In this document: in pieces, positions 1 through 11,190 of the stretch | How the letters are laid out: every line of letters starts with the position of its first letter | Position numbering within the stretch: the stretch's first letter is position 1 | From: Meghimatium bilineatum | Lineage: Eukaryota; Mollusca; Gastropoda; Stylommatophora; Philomycidae | Assembly: GCA_034231615.1 (NCBI GenBank) | Contig: CM067318.1 | Location: 38,721,382-38,785,381, forward strand | Direction of reading: 5' to 3' | DNA: 64,000 bases | Translations under genes and position numbers: made by a program | Notes under the pieces: generated by a model | What the model was told of the DNA's origin: nothing | The model's input: the letters and a program-made list of their open reading frames with translations, nothing else | The model's database searches: none

Positions 1-268
1 ACTTTACGTAGAACTATTACAAAAGAAACCTGACGTAGAACTATTACAAAAGAAACTTGACGTAGAACTATTACCAAAGAAACTTGACGTAGAACTATTA
101 CAAAAGAAACTTGACGTAGAACTATTACAAAAGAAACTTGACGTAGAACTATTACCAAAGAAACTTTACGTAGAACTATTACAAAAGAAACTTGACGTAG
201 AACTATTACAAAGAAACTTGACGTAGAACTATTACAAAAGAAACTTTACGTAGAACTATTACAAAAGA
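1..268. repeat. 27-bp minisatellite at window edge
   Basis: About ten direct copies of a 27-bp unit with core GACGTAGAACTATTAC followed by an A-rich part. Units differ by single substitutions (CTTGACG versus CTTTACG, ACAAAAG versus ACCAAAG) and one is a base or two short. The array is cut by the window start, so its true length is unknown. Confidence 0.95.
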
Positions 269-308
269 ACGTTTCATCATCGGTATCAGAAAAAATGAAG
301 ATCTAAAG

Positions 309-507
309 CAGTGTTTCTCAACCTGGGGCGCACCCACAACCGGGAGTGGGGGTGGGACAATTTGATTGTTCAGTGGGGCAATTGGAAAATTTTTAAAGGG
401 AATAATTCTATTTTGGAATAGATTAAAATGTGTATATTGTACATAAAGGGGGGGGGAATCAGAATTTTAGAATGACTTGGGTGGGGCATGAAGGTTGGGA
501 AACAATA
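309..507. mobile_element. hAT-type MITE with 8-bp target duplication
   Basis: The element starts CAGTGTTTCTCAACCT and ends with the near reverse complement (AGGTTGGGAAACAATA; 13 of 16 terminal positions pair). It is flanked on both sides by the same 8 bp, ATCTAAAG (301-308 and 508-515). CAGTG-like ends, 8-bp target duplications and the CTCAACCT terminus are known features of hAT DNA transposons. The 199-bp size and lack of any open frame make it a non-autonomous copy. The interior is G-rich (a run of nine G near 448). Confidence 0.85.
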
Positions 508-515
508 ATCTAAAG

Positions 516-905
516 AAAATTGCAATGAAACGAGAAAAAATGAAAATCTATGACATCCGCCCTATATGCCTTCTTTGGCCCTAGAGAAATAACTAACTAA
601 AGTGTACTCGACAAGAAAGGGTACAGTAATGCTCATTGAGATTGATACAAAAATGGGGGAATATTTTATTTGGTAAGATCAATTCGTTTTATTACATTTT
701 GTGTTATTTTTTAAATATTTATTTTTACAATGGTTCAGTATATGTAACGTCGAAATGTTCTTTATTTTTATCATTTGTTTTATCATTTATATTTATGACT
801 AAACTTATTTATAGATTAGATTTTGCCTAAAGTAGAAGTTTATTACTTATACCCTTTGGTACCACTATTTTATAGCCCTCGCAAAATATCCCGCCAGTAG
901 ACCTG
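516..905. other. Unassigned AT-rich stretch
   Basis: No repeat, splice-flanked exon or recognisable protein was found. A short open frame at 636-830 is low-complexity Phe/Tyr/Leu and looks like chance. Confidence 0.5.
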
Positions 906-1641
906 ACAGATGACCTACGAGATGACGGATTTCTTCCGCTGTCGCCTGTACCCCGAGAAAGTCCTCAGGTCTGCCCTTCTTCGAGTGTGCTGTCTCTTCT
1001 GTCAGGACACACTCTTCAACAGGGTCAAGACAGGGTCAAGCTTGTTTTCACTTTCCACCCCCAAAGAGCTACCGTTCGTCATGTTTTGCCTCTTCACCTT
1101 CCTCTTCTCCAGTCTGATCCCGAGACGCGGTAAGTGTTCTGTGACCCCCCCCCCTCCCCTCCCTCTTGTTGCTAACAGACGTGACAAGAATCTCAGGGAT
1201 CTACTGGTCCGGAATCACCTCCAGCCTGATGTTCCTAATAATTTCGGCACCATCATATGCAAACGCAGCAAAAGCTACACATATGCCTATGCCACCCAGA
1301 CACGGTCTGTCACATTCCCTAAAGCCACCTTCACCATTGAGGAGAGCTTCACATGTGTGTTCTGCAAAGTAATCTATGCCATGATATGCAAACATTGCGC
1401 CATGTAATATATAGGTGAAACTGGAAGGAAGATCGAAGACCGATTCTGTGAATATCTTTATAGTATAAAAACCGTTCGGGTTATCCTGTAGACGTTCACT
1501 TCAATGGCACGGACCATCGGGGTGTCCAGGACATTCAGGTTACGACCATTAAGTCGTGCTTCTCTGAGGATCGGGACCGTCTTGCGCTAGAGAGCCGCTA
1601 CATTTACCAACATGACACTCTTAAACCCGATGACATCAATT
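906..1641 (+). pseudogene. Penelope-like element relic, C-terminal part with GIY-YIG domain
   Basis: Conceptual translation, with frame changes, shows the typical end of a Penelope-like reverse transcriptase protein. A segment like LVFTFHP lies near 1035-1070, then RRDKNLRDLLVRNHL near 1178-1225, then a Cys-rich linker. A GIY-YIG endonuclease core follows: IYAMICKHC then YIGETGRKIEDRF near 1408-1450, continuing after a frameshift as PVDVHFN and DHRGVQDIQV to a stop at 1639-1641. An in-frame TAA (1405-1407) lies just before the YIG motif, and there are at least two frameshifts, so it is dead. In the family this domain nicks target DNA for retrotransposition. The 5' part (reverse transcriptase palm) is not visible upstream. 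Confidence 0.85.
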
Positions 1642-1844
1642 AGCGCCTGTCGCATGTATGATTCTCGTTGTTTCATAGTTTCTGTTTGTTTCGTGTCACA
1701 TGTATAGAGTCATTTTTGTATATTCCTTGTTCGGTGTCGTTTCACCTTTTCCGGTCAGTCTATATTACACATGCCGATGTGAACGTCCATATCCTTAATG
1801 TTCGTTTTCTGCTGTATGTGTTAAATTTTAATTTAAATTTTGTC

Positions 1845-1873
1845 CTGATAAAAGTCTCTTGGTCGAAACGTCG
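1845..1873 (+). other. Degenerate hammerhead-ribozyme-like motif downstream of the Penelope relic
   Basis: About 200 bp after the Penelope-like frame lies CTGATAA, a short possible stem, then GTCGAAACGTCG. The hammerhead core is CUGAUGA plus GAAAC, and Penelope-like elements are known to carry hammerhead ribozymes. Here the G at core position 8 is A, so I expect no activity. The assignment rests on the partial core match and the position beside the element. Confidence 0.4.
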
Positions 1874-1968
1874 ATGTGTGTGTGTTATTATGTATGTCTT
1901 GGGTGATTATCAAAACTTCATTATCATATTCCTGGATTCACCTATTATAGTTGGTAGTACATATATCA

Positions 1969-2475
1969 TTTAATCATAAACTGTTGAACCGAAGTCTGAG
2001 TTTCAAACATCATGTTGACCACATAATTGTAAAAGCTTATAAAGGTCTTGCGTCGATGAAAGTTATGGTTGCTGCTCAATGTGAACAGAGGCTGCTATTT
2101 CTGCTGTATCAAGAATTGGTAGTGGCGGTGGTAGAGTACACACTGGCGATTCTGACACTGAGTCAGACTCAAATAGAAAGATTGGATAGAATCCAGAATG
2201 AGACAATACCAATCATTTCGGGGTGTACGAGAGATACGTCGACAAGGGCTATGCGATACTTACTTCATTGCCCAACTGCAGAGCAAAGAATACACCTGTG
2301 CAGGGCGCGGGACTACCTGCAAATCACCGCTGATAAAGAGCACACTCTACATCCTGAAATTCTTAAATTGAAGGGCAGGCGACTTAAGAGAGCGAAGTCG
2401 TGGATGGGGCGCGCCGAGGATATTATACAGAGTGTGTGCAGATTGGAGGATGTGCTACCTGGTGCTAACTATTTA
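1969..2475 (+). pseudogene. LINE relic: C-terminal end of reverse transcriptase (RNase H-bearing type)
   Basis: The frame reads SLSFKHHVDHIIVKAYKGLASMK, later QIERLDRIQNETIPIISGCTRDT and AMRYLLHCPTAEQR. This is the thumb region of I/Jockey-like non-LTR retrotransposon polymerases, in which RLDRIQNEALR..LGC.+DT is highly conserved. It continues to LKGRRLKRAKSWMGRAEDI and stops at 2488. No polymerase active-site part (YxDD) is present, so it is 5'-truncated, as usual for LINEs. A related segment ending in [11 protein letters not shown] lies near 24,300. Confidence 0.8.
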
Positions 2476-2579
2476 GTACTAAACAAATAATATAATATAG
2501 AAGCATCTCCGCCAATGACGAATATGTCAGGGCATTGTCGCAAATATATCGGCGATACAACGTATTTCCATGTACCTGG

Positions 2580-3228
<649 letters not shown>

Positions 3229-3334
3229 TCGTCTTTTCTCTGCATATGCTGTAAAACTTCACGGTATGGAATGATGATCGGTTTTAGGGTTATTGTACGT
3301 TAGGTCGCTTGATATGCAGTATTACAGTGCCGTG

Positions 3335-3660
3335 ACAGAATGTTGGTAACTCCGTCAATCCACCTTCTTCTTGCTCTTCCTCTGTATATCGCTTTCTATT
3401 TTCATGTTATACACTCTCGTCGCTGGACAATAAGTGTTCATTCTCATTAGATGGTCGAACTTATTTCAACCTGTTTTTCAATATATTTGAACACTGATGT
3501 TGTTTCAACAGCTCTTCTAATCTCATTTCTCACATGATCTTTTCTTTTTCTGTTTGCTGATTTTCTTAGACTTCTCATTTGACACGTATGTAAACTGTCT
3601 CTCTTGTTCTTTTCTTAGTGTCTATGTCTGACATTGCTAACACAATGTTGAGATGGCTAT
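3335..3660 (-). pseudogene. LINE relic: 3' end of reverse transcriptase
   Basis: On the minus strand this reads, with breaks, MRSLRKSANRKRKDHVRNEIRRA, VFKYIEKQVE, and ends GRARRRWIDGV. This is the post-polymerase Cys/Arg-rich tail of LINE ORF2 proteins (conserved pattern RNE.IR...... then G+.++RW.D). It has several in-frame stops. Confidence 0.75.
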
Positions 3661-5160
3661 TAAATTTATGATTCAACTTTCGGTTTCTATTGGGACACAT
3701 GTGTTTTTCAAAGGTGATTAAGTTAATAATTTACGTAGTTGGCTTTTTTAAATTTTTGTCTCGAGCTCTCTGTGTATTCTTTTATCCTATTTAACTATCT
3801 GCCCCCCAAAATGTCGTAAAAATCACACAAAAACTAAGAAAAGATATATTTTTTATTATAACCTCCGCCCCCTCTATTTTATTTGAACAAAGTTGCAGTT
3901 ACATACCTGATTACAACAGTTATTAGAAATTAGATTTCTAATTTTCTATGTGGTGGAGAAAGATTCAATTTTTATCGTGATTCTAAAAGAGCCCTCTCTT
4001 TTGTGAGACTTGGACTCTAACCACTTAACCAAACGCTATACTTAATGACCATATGAAATACAAATTGATCATAGGTAATTAAGAACAGACAAACAGGCCT
4101 ACTGTTTTTTTTTACATATGAAATTAATAACAAAGAAGTAGAGAATTGATTTCATTATATTCGAGTTTCACTATATATACATTGCCTCAATAGAATAGAG
4201 TGTTGTCTACCCCATGTACCTATAAAATCCCTTAACTCCGTAGCTTAAGCGAGAATTCTAAGAGACCTCCAAAAAATTACTTGTGCACAATTCGCAGTCC
4301 GAATTTGAATCTAAAACTTTGTCAACACAAAGCAACCATTTCAGAGATGTATCACTGCAGCCAGATAAATGACACGGTATGTTTTCCCTAACTTATGCAA
4401 AATACGGGTTACCTTCTGTTGTGATAAGGACATGTACAACATACACACAAATCCATGACGTAATAAGTAATACCTCTATAGCCAATGTGAATATACTCTA
4501 GATCCTATCTGGCACTCAGTCATCTATACAGTAAACATCCTTAATTCGCAACTCCAAATTTATAGACAGCCACATCTGTTTTGTTACTCAACAACTCATT
4601 AAAAAATATATCAGAACAGCAAAACGTGCTGTCTCTTAGCGCCTCCCCTCACAAATTTTTTCGTCCCACTTCATCGCAACAAAATTAAGTCCAACTTGTG
4701 TAGAAATCACACGACATAGCAAACGGTGTTTGGTTGGTAGTAATAGAAAAATGTGGAGGCTGGTATGTGGCTGAGTGTTTATGTTAAATATCATTATGTT
4801 AATGCTTAGTGGATTATAGGGTAGGGGATATAGAGAGGAGGAGGTTTAGGAGTGCTGGCACATTAATCATATCATGATGGTTCGCAGTACGTCTATATAA
4901 TCACTGTAATATTTTAACGTTTAACCAAACATTTGCTATGCATACAAATAATGGCTACACAACCACTGCGCGCTCATTTATTTCATTGTGACACTAAATC
5001 TTATGAATTATGAGTATTTAGTGCTAATCTGTGCAACAACAGTGGAAATCCACCTGTTAACTAAACGGAGTCCTGCTGAAGCTACTTTGTAGAAGTAAAG
5101 ACCATAAAAAGTGCTTCAGAAATACTTAAAAATACAACAAACCAATGTCAACAAGTGGTG
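3661..5160. other. Unassigned intergenic stretch
   Basis: I see no coding exon or tandem array. A minus-strand A-box-like string near 4015-4045 (rc TAGCGTTTGGTTAAGTGGTT) suggests a decayed tRNA-type SINE, but no convincing B box was found. The rest is AT-rich with short homopolymers. Confidence 0.4.
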
Positions 5161-5161
5161 T

Positions 5162-5690
5162 ATGTTTAGTGATGCAATGTCTGTCTTACAAGTTCTTGAC
5201 AGCGATAAACTGTCAGACCTGAAGGAAGCCATACAAGAAGTGAGCATCCAAAGAAGGGTAGTACTACAGTAGATACCATCCCACTGTGGCATACTGGGAA
5301 ATGAGGAGGCAGACATGCTAGAAAAAGGATGGAGCAACACGGGAACAAACAGACTAAGGAATCACATATCAAGAAAAGATAACTATCATCAAAGCGTTTA
5401 GGAAAGTCGACCACTTAAAAGAGAACTATCATTATCTCGACAGAGCTGAGCAGGTTCTATCTCCCGCATTAGGATATGACGCAACAGACTAAACAGCCAC
5501 ATAAATATACTAAAACTGGTTCCATCAACTCTGTGTCCTTGTGGGCAGGCAACAGAGATCGCGGAATATACCATGCAAGACTGCATTACACTAGTTAAGG
5601 GCCGGAAAAACATCGGCCCACAGAGACGGATATTCACAGAAGGCTGGATAGAAGCACTGAGATATTTACAAATAAAACGGAAGTTATTAA
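5162..5690 (+). pseudogene. LINE relic: RNase H domain and C-terminal tail
   Basis: The frame reads SDAMSVLQVLDSDKL, then after an in-frame stop IPSHCGILGNEEADMLEKG. These are the D-S-x-S-x-L and H-C-G-I-x-G-N-E-x-A-D motifs of retrotransposon RNase H, which removes RNA from the RNA/DNA hybrid. A C-terminal tail with LVPSTLCPCGQATEIAEYTM follows, the Cys-rich end typical of these elements. Stops at the start of the H motif and later show it is inactive. A minisatellite starts immediately after it. Confidence 0.8.
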
Positions 5691-5905
5691 GAAAACCTGA
5701 CTTGCTGTGTTAGACATTAAATTTCTAACTAGAAAACCTGACTTCTTGTGTAGACATGTTACATTTGTAATTAGAAATCCTGACTTGCTGTGTATGCATG
5801 TTACATCTGTAACAAGAAAACCTGACTTGCTGTGTATGCATGTTACATCTGTAACAAGAAAACCTGCCTTGCCGTGTAGACATATTAAATTTCTAACTAG
5901 AAGAT
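5688..5905. repeat. ~45-bp minisatellite, five copies
   Basis: Five direct copies with shared core AGAAAACCTGACTTGCTGTG, followed by variable CATGTTACATCTGTAAC. The outer copies carry ATTAAATTTCTAAC instead, so inner and outer units form two subtypes. Confidence 0.9.
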
Positions 5906-6057
5906 GTTCCGTGATAAATCTATGAAGATTGAGATGGTTGGCCAGATTAGGAAGGTGACAGAATATCTAAGGATTATCTATATTGATAATTAAAGTTAAG
6001 GCACAGTTCTCCGTAGCGGCTGATACATACATCGGTACACGATGTGTGAAAATATAA

Positions 6058-6560
6058 TATTTCTATCTTTTGTCATTTCCACTTGTGCCGGACATTACCG
6101 CATCATGGAGTGAAATTGGAGTTATCTGTCTTTGGACGTTTTGGACGCAGTGGCCATAGTCAGTCCGTGTTTCTTTAAGATTTCTTTGATTGTGTCCACC
6201 ATTCTAGTTCTTGGTCTTCCCCGTGCATTGTAGCCGGATATTATGTTGTTGTATGCACGTAGGTCTGTTTGAATTGGTTCTACTGTCATAAGGTGACCAA
6301 ACCGCTTCGTTTGCTCTCTCGATGTAGTTTTGGCAAGAAATGATCTTTATTTTCTTCCGGACATCTTAATTTCTCTGTTGGTCTCTTCTGGTGACATTTA
6401 TAACTTTCCTCAAACATCTCATTTCACATTCTGTAATCTTTTTTGCTAGTGTTTTTGTCAAGGTATCCATGTTGGGTATTGGTAACAAAGAGCTGGTATA
6501 AAAATACTGTTTATCAATTGTCGTTTTGTAGATATGCAGTTTCATGAGTAGAAAATATGT
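6058..6560 (-). pseudogene. LINE relic: 3' end of reverse transcriptase
   Basis: On the minus strand the sequence encodes, with stops, segments like FGHLMTVEPIQTDLRAYNN, GYNARGRPRTRMVDTIKEIL and KHGLTMA. It aligns base by base with the longer minus-strand LINE at 52,545-53,885 and the shorter copy at 14,195-14,600, so all three belong to one family. Confidence 0.8.
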
Positions 6561-7085
6561 TATTCTTAAAAATTTAAAACAAATACCAACTGCAGTAAAA
6601 CTATACTCCGATAGGTGAAATTTGGAAACAGGGTAATGAAGTTTTGGTATTCACTGGAAATACACACGATACAGAATAGAAATGTTTCCACCAAGAGGCC
6701 TTTATCGAGGATACAACATAGCAGACAACGAGTAAAAACGGATCTGTCAACGATCACGTCATTACAGCTAATGGGAATAAATGCCGAACCACAGAAGAGT
6801 ATGACTGATGTAAAAACAAGAAAATGGGGGTAAAGCAAAAAAAAACTGGTAAAAAAATAGAAAAGGATATAAACAAAATAAAACATAAAGAGATACCAAA
6901 ATAGGATATATACATAGGATGTATACATAGAAATAAAGGACGCTAACCCTAAAAGGTTATAGTGAGCCAAATTGGTGCATATGCAAGTTCTTAATTAAGC
7001 GCATGTCAAGTCTACTGGTAGATCTGATCTTGCAATAAGATTCGCCACTTGAAAGATTTTCAATGAAGTGACATAAATAGTAACT
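6561..7085. other. Unassigned AT-rich stretch
   Basis: No feature recognised. Opposing open frames at 6566-6970 (-) and 6615-6833 (+) have no family resemblance and lie in A-rich DNA. Confidence 0.4.
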
Positions 7086-7089
7086 TACC

Positions 7090-7475
7090 CTAAAGCTGCG
7101 TGTAGAAACGTGGTTTTAGTAACCTCTCCTAAAGCTGCGTGTAGAAACATGGTTTTAGTAACCTCTCTAAAAACTGCGTGTAGAAACGTGATTTTAGTAA
7201 CCTCTCTTAAAATAGCGTGTAGAAACGTGATTTTAGTAACCTCTCCTAAAGCTGCGTGTAGAAACGTGGTTTTAGTAACCTCTCTAAAAATTGCGTGTAG
7301 AAACGTGATTTTAGTAACCTCTCCTAAAGCTGCGTGTAGAAACATGGTTTTAGTAACCTCTCTAAAAACTGCGTGTAGAAACGTGATTTTAGTAACCTCT
7401 CTTAAAACAGCGTGTAGAAACGTGGTTTTAGTAACCTCTCTTAAAACAGCGTGTAGAAACGTGGTTTTAGTCTTT
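7090..7475. repeat. 39-bp minisatellite, about ten copies
   Basis: The unit has core GCGTGTAGAAACGTGGTTTT and AGTAACCTCTC. Because 39 is divisible by three, both strands stay open across the array with a 13-residue period. That is a by-product of the period and not evidence for a protein. Confidence 0.95.
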
Positions 7476-7589
7476 ATATAGTAAGAATTAACCTAGATTT
7501 AGAGATTTCCGCTTTGGTAAACCAGATGGTTTATACAAGATATACTCAGGTGCTGTTCATCTCCTGACCATTGTGGTGACTTCAACGCA

Positions 7590-7775
7590 GCGTGTTCGCT
7601 CATGCTGGCTCGTGTTGGCTCATGCTGGCTCGTGTTGGCTCATGCTGGCTCGTGTTGGCTCATGCTGGCTCGTGTTGGCTCGTGTTGGCTCATGCTGGCT
7701 CGTGTTGGCTCATGCTGGCTCGTGTTGGCTCATGCTGGCTCGTGTTGGCTCATGCTGGCTCCTGTTGCTTCATGT
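7590..7775. repeat. 20-bp minisatellite (two alternating 10-mers)
   Basis: Alternating GCTCATGCTG and GCTCGTGTTG decamers, about nine dimers, with one doubled GTTGGCTCGT step near 7675. The two decamers differ at the CpG and one more site, so the 20-bp unit is itself a duplicated 10-mer. Confidence 0.95.
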
Positions 7776-7884
7776 TATTTAGAACGCCGTGTTATTCTGT
7801 CAGAATATTATATTCCTAAATATAAAAAAAATATATATTTGAATTTTATGAGATTCAGACTAGTGTCGCATATTCTTACCAGCA

Positions 7885-7960
7885 CTTTTACTTGCCCTAC
7901 ACGTCGTAGGAGGCGACTAAGGGGATTTCAAGGTATGGAGTTACGTCGCCAGTGAGAGCA
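7885..7960 (+). mobile_element. Fragment of the GAA-tailed dispersed repeat family
   Basis: Contains ACACGTCGTAGGAGGCGACT followed by AAGGGGATTT, the left-central segment shared by about fifteen copies in this window (best copies at 23,565-23,860 and 28,795-29,060). Confidence 0.55.
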
Positions 7961-8020
7961 GCTGATACTGCCGTTATTTTCATATATCGTGCTCAATGTG
8001 TATGAAATATTCAGTAGATT

Positions 8021-8107
8021 TCTGTAGCACATTCCTGCCTGCGGGTAGCACATTCCTGCCTGCGGGTAGCACATTCCTGCCTGCGGGTAGCACATTCCTT
8101 CCTGCAG
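8021..8107. repeat. 22-bp tandem repeat, four copies
   Basis: GTAGCACATTCCTGCCTGCG repeated four times. The last copy is diverged (TTCCTTCCTGCAGG). Confidence 0.9.
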
Positions 8108-8220
8108 GTGTAAATCTGTTTGTCTGATTCCCTGGGTAAGCAGGAATTCTGTTTGTCTTATTCCCTGGGTAACAGGAATTCTGCTTGTTTTAGTAAGTAT
8201 AGTTTGATGGACTTAACCTA

Positions 8221-8350
8221 CACTTAGAAAACGTACCTTACAATAATGTGGCTTTAATTAGTCCCTAATCTCTATTCGTGTGACCGTAAATTTATTACTC
8301 ATGTGATTTATATTTTTTAAAATCCAGAACGCAGTGTTCTTTAACAATAA
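8221..8350. repeat. Dispersed repeat, copy 1 (pairs with 11,054-11,190)
   Basis: A ~130-bp segment starting CACTTAGAAAACGTACCTT and ending near AACAATAAA recurs in the same orientation at 11,054-11,190 with a few substitutions and short indels. The family is not recognised. Confidence 0.85.
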
Positions 8351-9105
8351 ACCCTTGACGGTAAATGCAGATAAGGTAAATGGTTACTAGAAAGCTGTCA
8401 ATATAAAATAATAAAATCTAGAAAATATCAATAAAACAAAGAACAAATACAATTGTCAAGGTGTCGGTCTAATTGGGACCTTTATCAAGACAACACAAAT
8501 AGTTAAGAAAAGTAAGCCATTAAGAATTTAACCAAAATGGCAGTGAGAATGATTTCTCTCACCATAAAATCATCACCCAGTGACAAATCCAACGCAACAC
8601 AATATTAATAAGAAGTGCATATTGATACGTTCAAAATGTATAAATTATGAAATACTAAAAGATGAAAGATGCAAAACCAAAGAAAGGGGACACCAAATAT
8701 CACTACCAATGACAGGGGGGGGGGTTAGTGGAGGACGAGAGATAAAAGGGAAAAGGATAGAGAAAGATAGTGAACGCAGAAGTGGGGGGTGGGGGCTACG
8801 GGGTGGGGCTACAAATAGATACAGGGAACATAGAAATGTGTAAAGAAGATAGCATTAAACAGTATAGGATAGATAACGAAATATATACACATCCATATAC
8901 AATCACGAACTAAACAGATATGTATACATTCTATTTGATAATCATAGATAACTATAAATATAAACACATATACATACAAATATCTACATATATAAAAGTA
9001 TATACTGATATCACAGCATACATTGGAATACACACACATACATGTATATAGGTAACTACACACACAATAACATATATATGTTATATATATTCTCAGACTA
9101 ATGGT
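8351..9105. other. Unassigned stretch with AT-rich dinucleotide tracts
   Basis: Contains a minus-strand TTGATAAAGG-type motif (8458-8496), G runs (8707-8716, 8784-8807) and ATAC-rich DNA (8870-9090). No coding sequence seen. Confidence 0.4.
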
Positions 9106-9109
9106 ACGT

Positions 9110-9377
9110 ATATGCGTTAGCGCAGTGGTTAGCGCACTGGCTTCGCATATGAGTAGTCCTGGGTTCATTCCCCAGTTGAGGCGGAAATGTTTTCAGATTG
9201 CAACGGCTCCCAGGTCGACCCAGCCTTAAATGGGTACCTTATTAATCCTGGAAGTAAAGACTGCGGAGGTGAGGAGATGGCTACCGCCCTCATTTGCAGA
9301 GCCTGTGAAATGTGAGATCGCTAACATCTCACACCCCTACGGCATTAATAAATGCTATGGGTTGCTTTACTTTACTG
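9110..9377 (+). mobile_element. tRNA-derived SINE, family A, copy 1
   Basis: The head resembles a tRNA gene: A-box region TAGCGCAGTGGTTAGCGCAC and B-box region GGGTTCATTCC, positioned as in an RNA polymerase III promoter. A body with CAGGTCGACCCAGCC follows, and the 3' end is a CTTTACTTTA-type tail. The same unit, reversed, lies at 60,782-61,058, where target duplications prove its limits. I saw no clear target duplication around this copy. Confidence 0.85.
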
Positions 9378-9894
9378 TTATGTGCCATTTGTGTGGACCT
9401 GGTTGAAATCCCGTTTGTTACCCTATGATTGTTCTTTATTAATATCCATGCTTCTATATTATATTATAAAGTGAAACAAAATTAACAAAAACACTGTTTA
9501 GTTCAGTTTTACACATGAGATAAATACACTAAATGAACGTTTCGACTACAAAGCCTTTATCAAGATAAGAATAAATCAACATATATATGCCTTCTTTGGG
9601 AAGTCCTACAATTCTTAGCCAGATTTTGGCTGTCATTTTTCCTCTTTCCAGCAGTCATGCCCTTCAGTAATAATTTGTCCATTCTGTTATGTCTCTTTAT
9701 ATGTTGTTTTTAGGAGTCAACTCTCTTCCACCTTTTATATTCTTGCCATTTTCCGAGTCGTCTTTACACAGTCCACTATACACTCAATATTATCCTTATG
9801 CACCATCTCAGTTCGACAGATGCAGTTATAGTTGACAGAAGATCAACACAACTGGAGCTGAACATCAAACCATTCATTCATTGGTATCATGCCT

Positions 9895-10130
9895 TCCGGC
9901 GTAGGCGATAATGTCTCTTCACAGTACTCTGTTTGTTATACATTTAAATATAGTTTTTGATGATTCTACATCATGCAAGGCTTTCAAACCATCCAACATT
10001 TTCTCACGCTGTCTTCCTCTGTCTCTCTTACCCTCGATCTTTCCAGTTGTTACGAGGTTCTCATGACATGACCCAGAATCTGTGATTGTCGTCTTCTTAT
10101 GAGGTTGTATAATCACAGACATATGATGCT
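9895..10130 (-). pseudogene. LINE relic: C-terminal tail
   Basis: The minus-strand frame contains ENLVTTGKIEGKRDRGRQRE followed by KMLDGLKALHD. This is the conserved C-terminal stretch of a LINE ORF2 family (NL+LTGKIEGKR.RGRQR...LD). Only the last part is present. A related tail on the + strand ([14 protein letters not shown]) is at 43,340-43,655. Confidence 0.75.
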
Positions 10131-11035
10131 ATAAATGTGCATGAATGCACGAGATAACCAACCGAAATAAACACGACGTTCAGATTTATTTTGGATTTAC
10201 ATCAAGGATTATTTTGTGCTTCTTTTCAATCATTTGTGAACACTCTTGTTACATCCTGTATCTCGTCAATTATACAACCATTTGGACTTATTGGGAATCA
10301 TCCTTCTAAAGGGACGTAATCGGACTCTTTCAGGTGTCATTGCCAACACCGACCAACGAAATGAACGGAAATTACGAAAATCATGATGTATGATGGCATA
10401 TTGTGATATGATAAGGACTTTATTATATGCTTCTAAAGTTGCATAATTTGACTTGTTCCGTGTTTTCAATGGTCGCTGTGTGCGTGTAGACTGTCTTATT
10501 CTTCAGCGTTAATTCTCAAACTCCCACTGGATTTCTCTTGTAACAGGACACTCGTCCGACTAGATTTTCAACAGGATCTAGTCCAGAGAATGGAAATGCG
10601 TTGAGTCGCCGGTTGTTTTATTTGCCACAATGGCCCGACACATCCGTCTTAGGTGGGAAACAAACATTTAGGATCACTGATATATTCCAAATACCTCACT
10701 TTATAAGGATGATTCCCAATGAGTCCAAATGACTGTATAAATGATGAGAGACAGGATATAACAGAGTATCTACAAATGATTGAAGAATCACACAATAATC
10801 CTTGACCACTCACTCAACGGATGAGAAGATTTGATTGGCTGAGCTCTTACACTTGAGTGAGTTGTGGTTTCTATAGGATGTTTATTACAAGTAGACTACC
10901 ACTTTATCAGGACATGTTCTGGAAGCTCTCGAACAATCTGCCAAATCCGTACGTCGTGTTTATTTCGGTTGGTCATCTTATGTATTCATGCATATATATA
11001 GTAACACATTTCTGTGGTTATGCGACCTCATATCA
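10095..11035. repeat. Nested inverted repeat (~0.94 kb palindromic element)
   Basis: Inner arms: 10,202-10,325 and about 10,690-10,804 are imperfect reverse complements (TCAAGGATTATT at the left, AATAATCCTTGA at the right; both carry ATTGGGAATCATCCTT or its complement). Outer arms: 10,095-10,180 and 10,950-11,035 also pair (AACCGAAATAAACACGACG versus CGTCGTGTTTATTTCGGTT). The right side has about 120 bp extra between arms. A minus-strand GAA-tailed repeat lies in the loop. It resembles a foldback DNA transposon or an inverted duplication. No target duplication was identified. Confidence 0.8.
10495..10645 (-). mobile_element. GAA-tailed dispersed repeat, partial
   Basis: The minus strand reads CAACGCATTTCCATTCTC then GGGAGTTTGAGAATTAACGC, the terminal part of the family. 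It lies inside the loop of the large inverted repeat. Confidence 0.7.
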
Positions 11036-11053
11036 CCAAAACGGACCGAATCT

Positions 11054-11190
11054 GCACTTAGAAAACGTACCTTGCCATAATGTGTCTTTAATTAATCCCT
11101 AATCTCTATTCGTGTGCCCTTAAATTTATTACTGTTGTGACTTATCTTTTTAAAAATCCAGAACAGCAGTGTTCTCTAACAATAAATTAA
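11054..11190. repeat. Dispersed repeat, copy 2 (pairs with 8,221-8,350)
   Basis: Starts CACTTAGAAAACGTACCTTG and parallels the copy 2.8 kb upstream through TCTCTATTCGTGTG and ATCCAGAAC to AACAATAAA. Confidence 0.85.

Noticed and set aside
910..1407. A host gene with 165 codons
   Set aside because: Content is the Penelope-like GIY-YIG region with frameshifts and an in-frame stop before YIGETGR. It is an element relic.
4010..4050. Minus-strand tRNA gene
   Set aside because: Only an A-box-like string is seen. There is no B box at the right distance and no cloverleaf, so it is at best a decayed SINE head.
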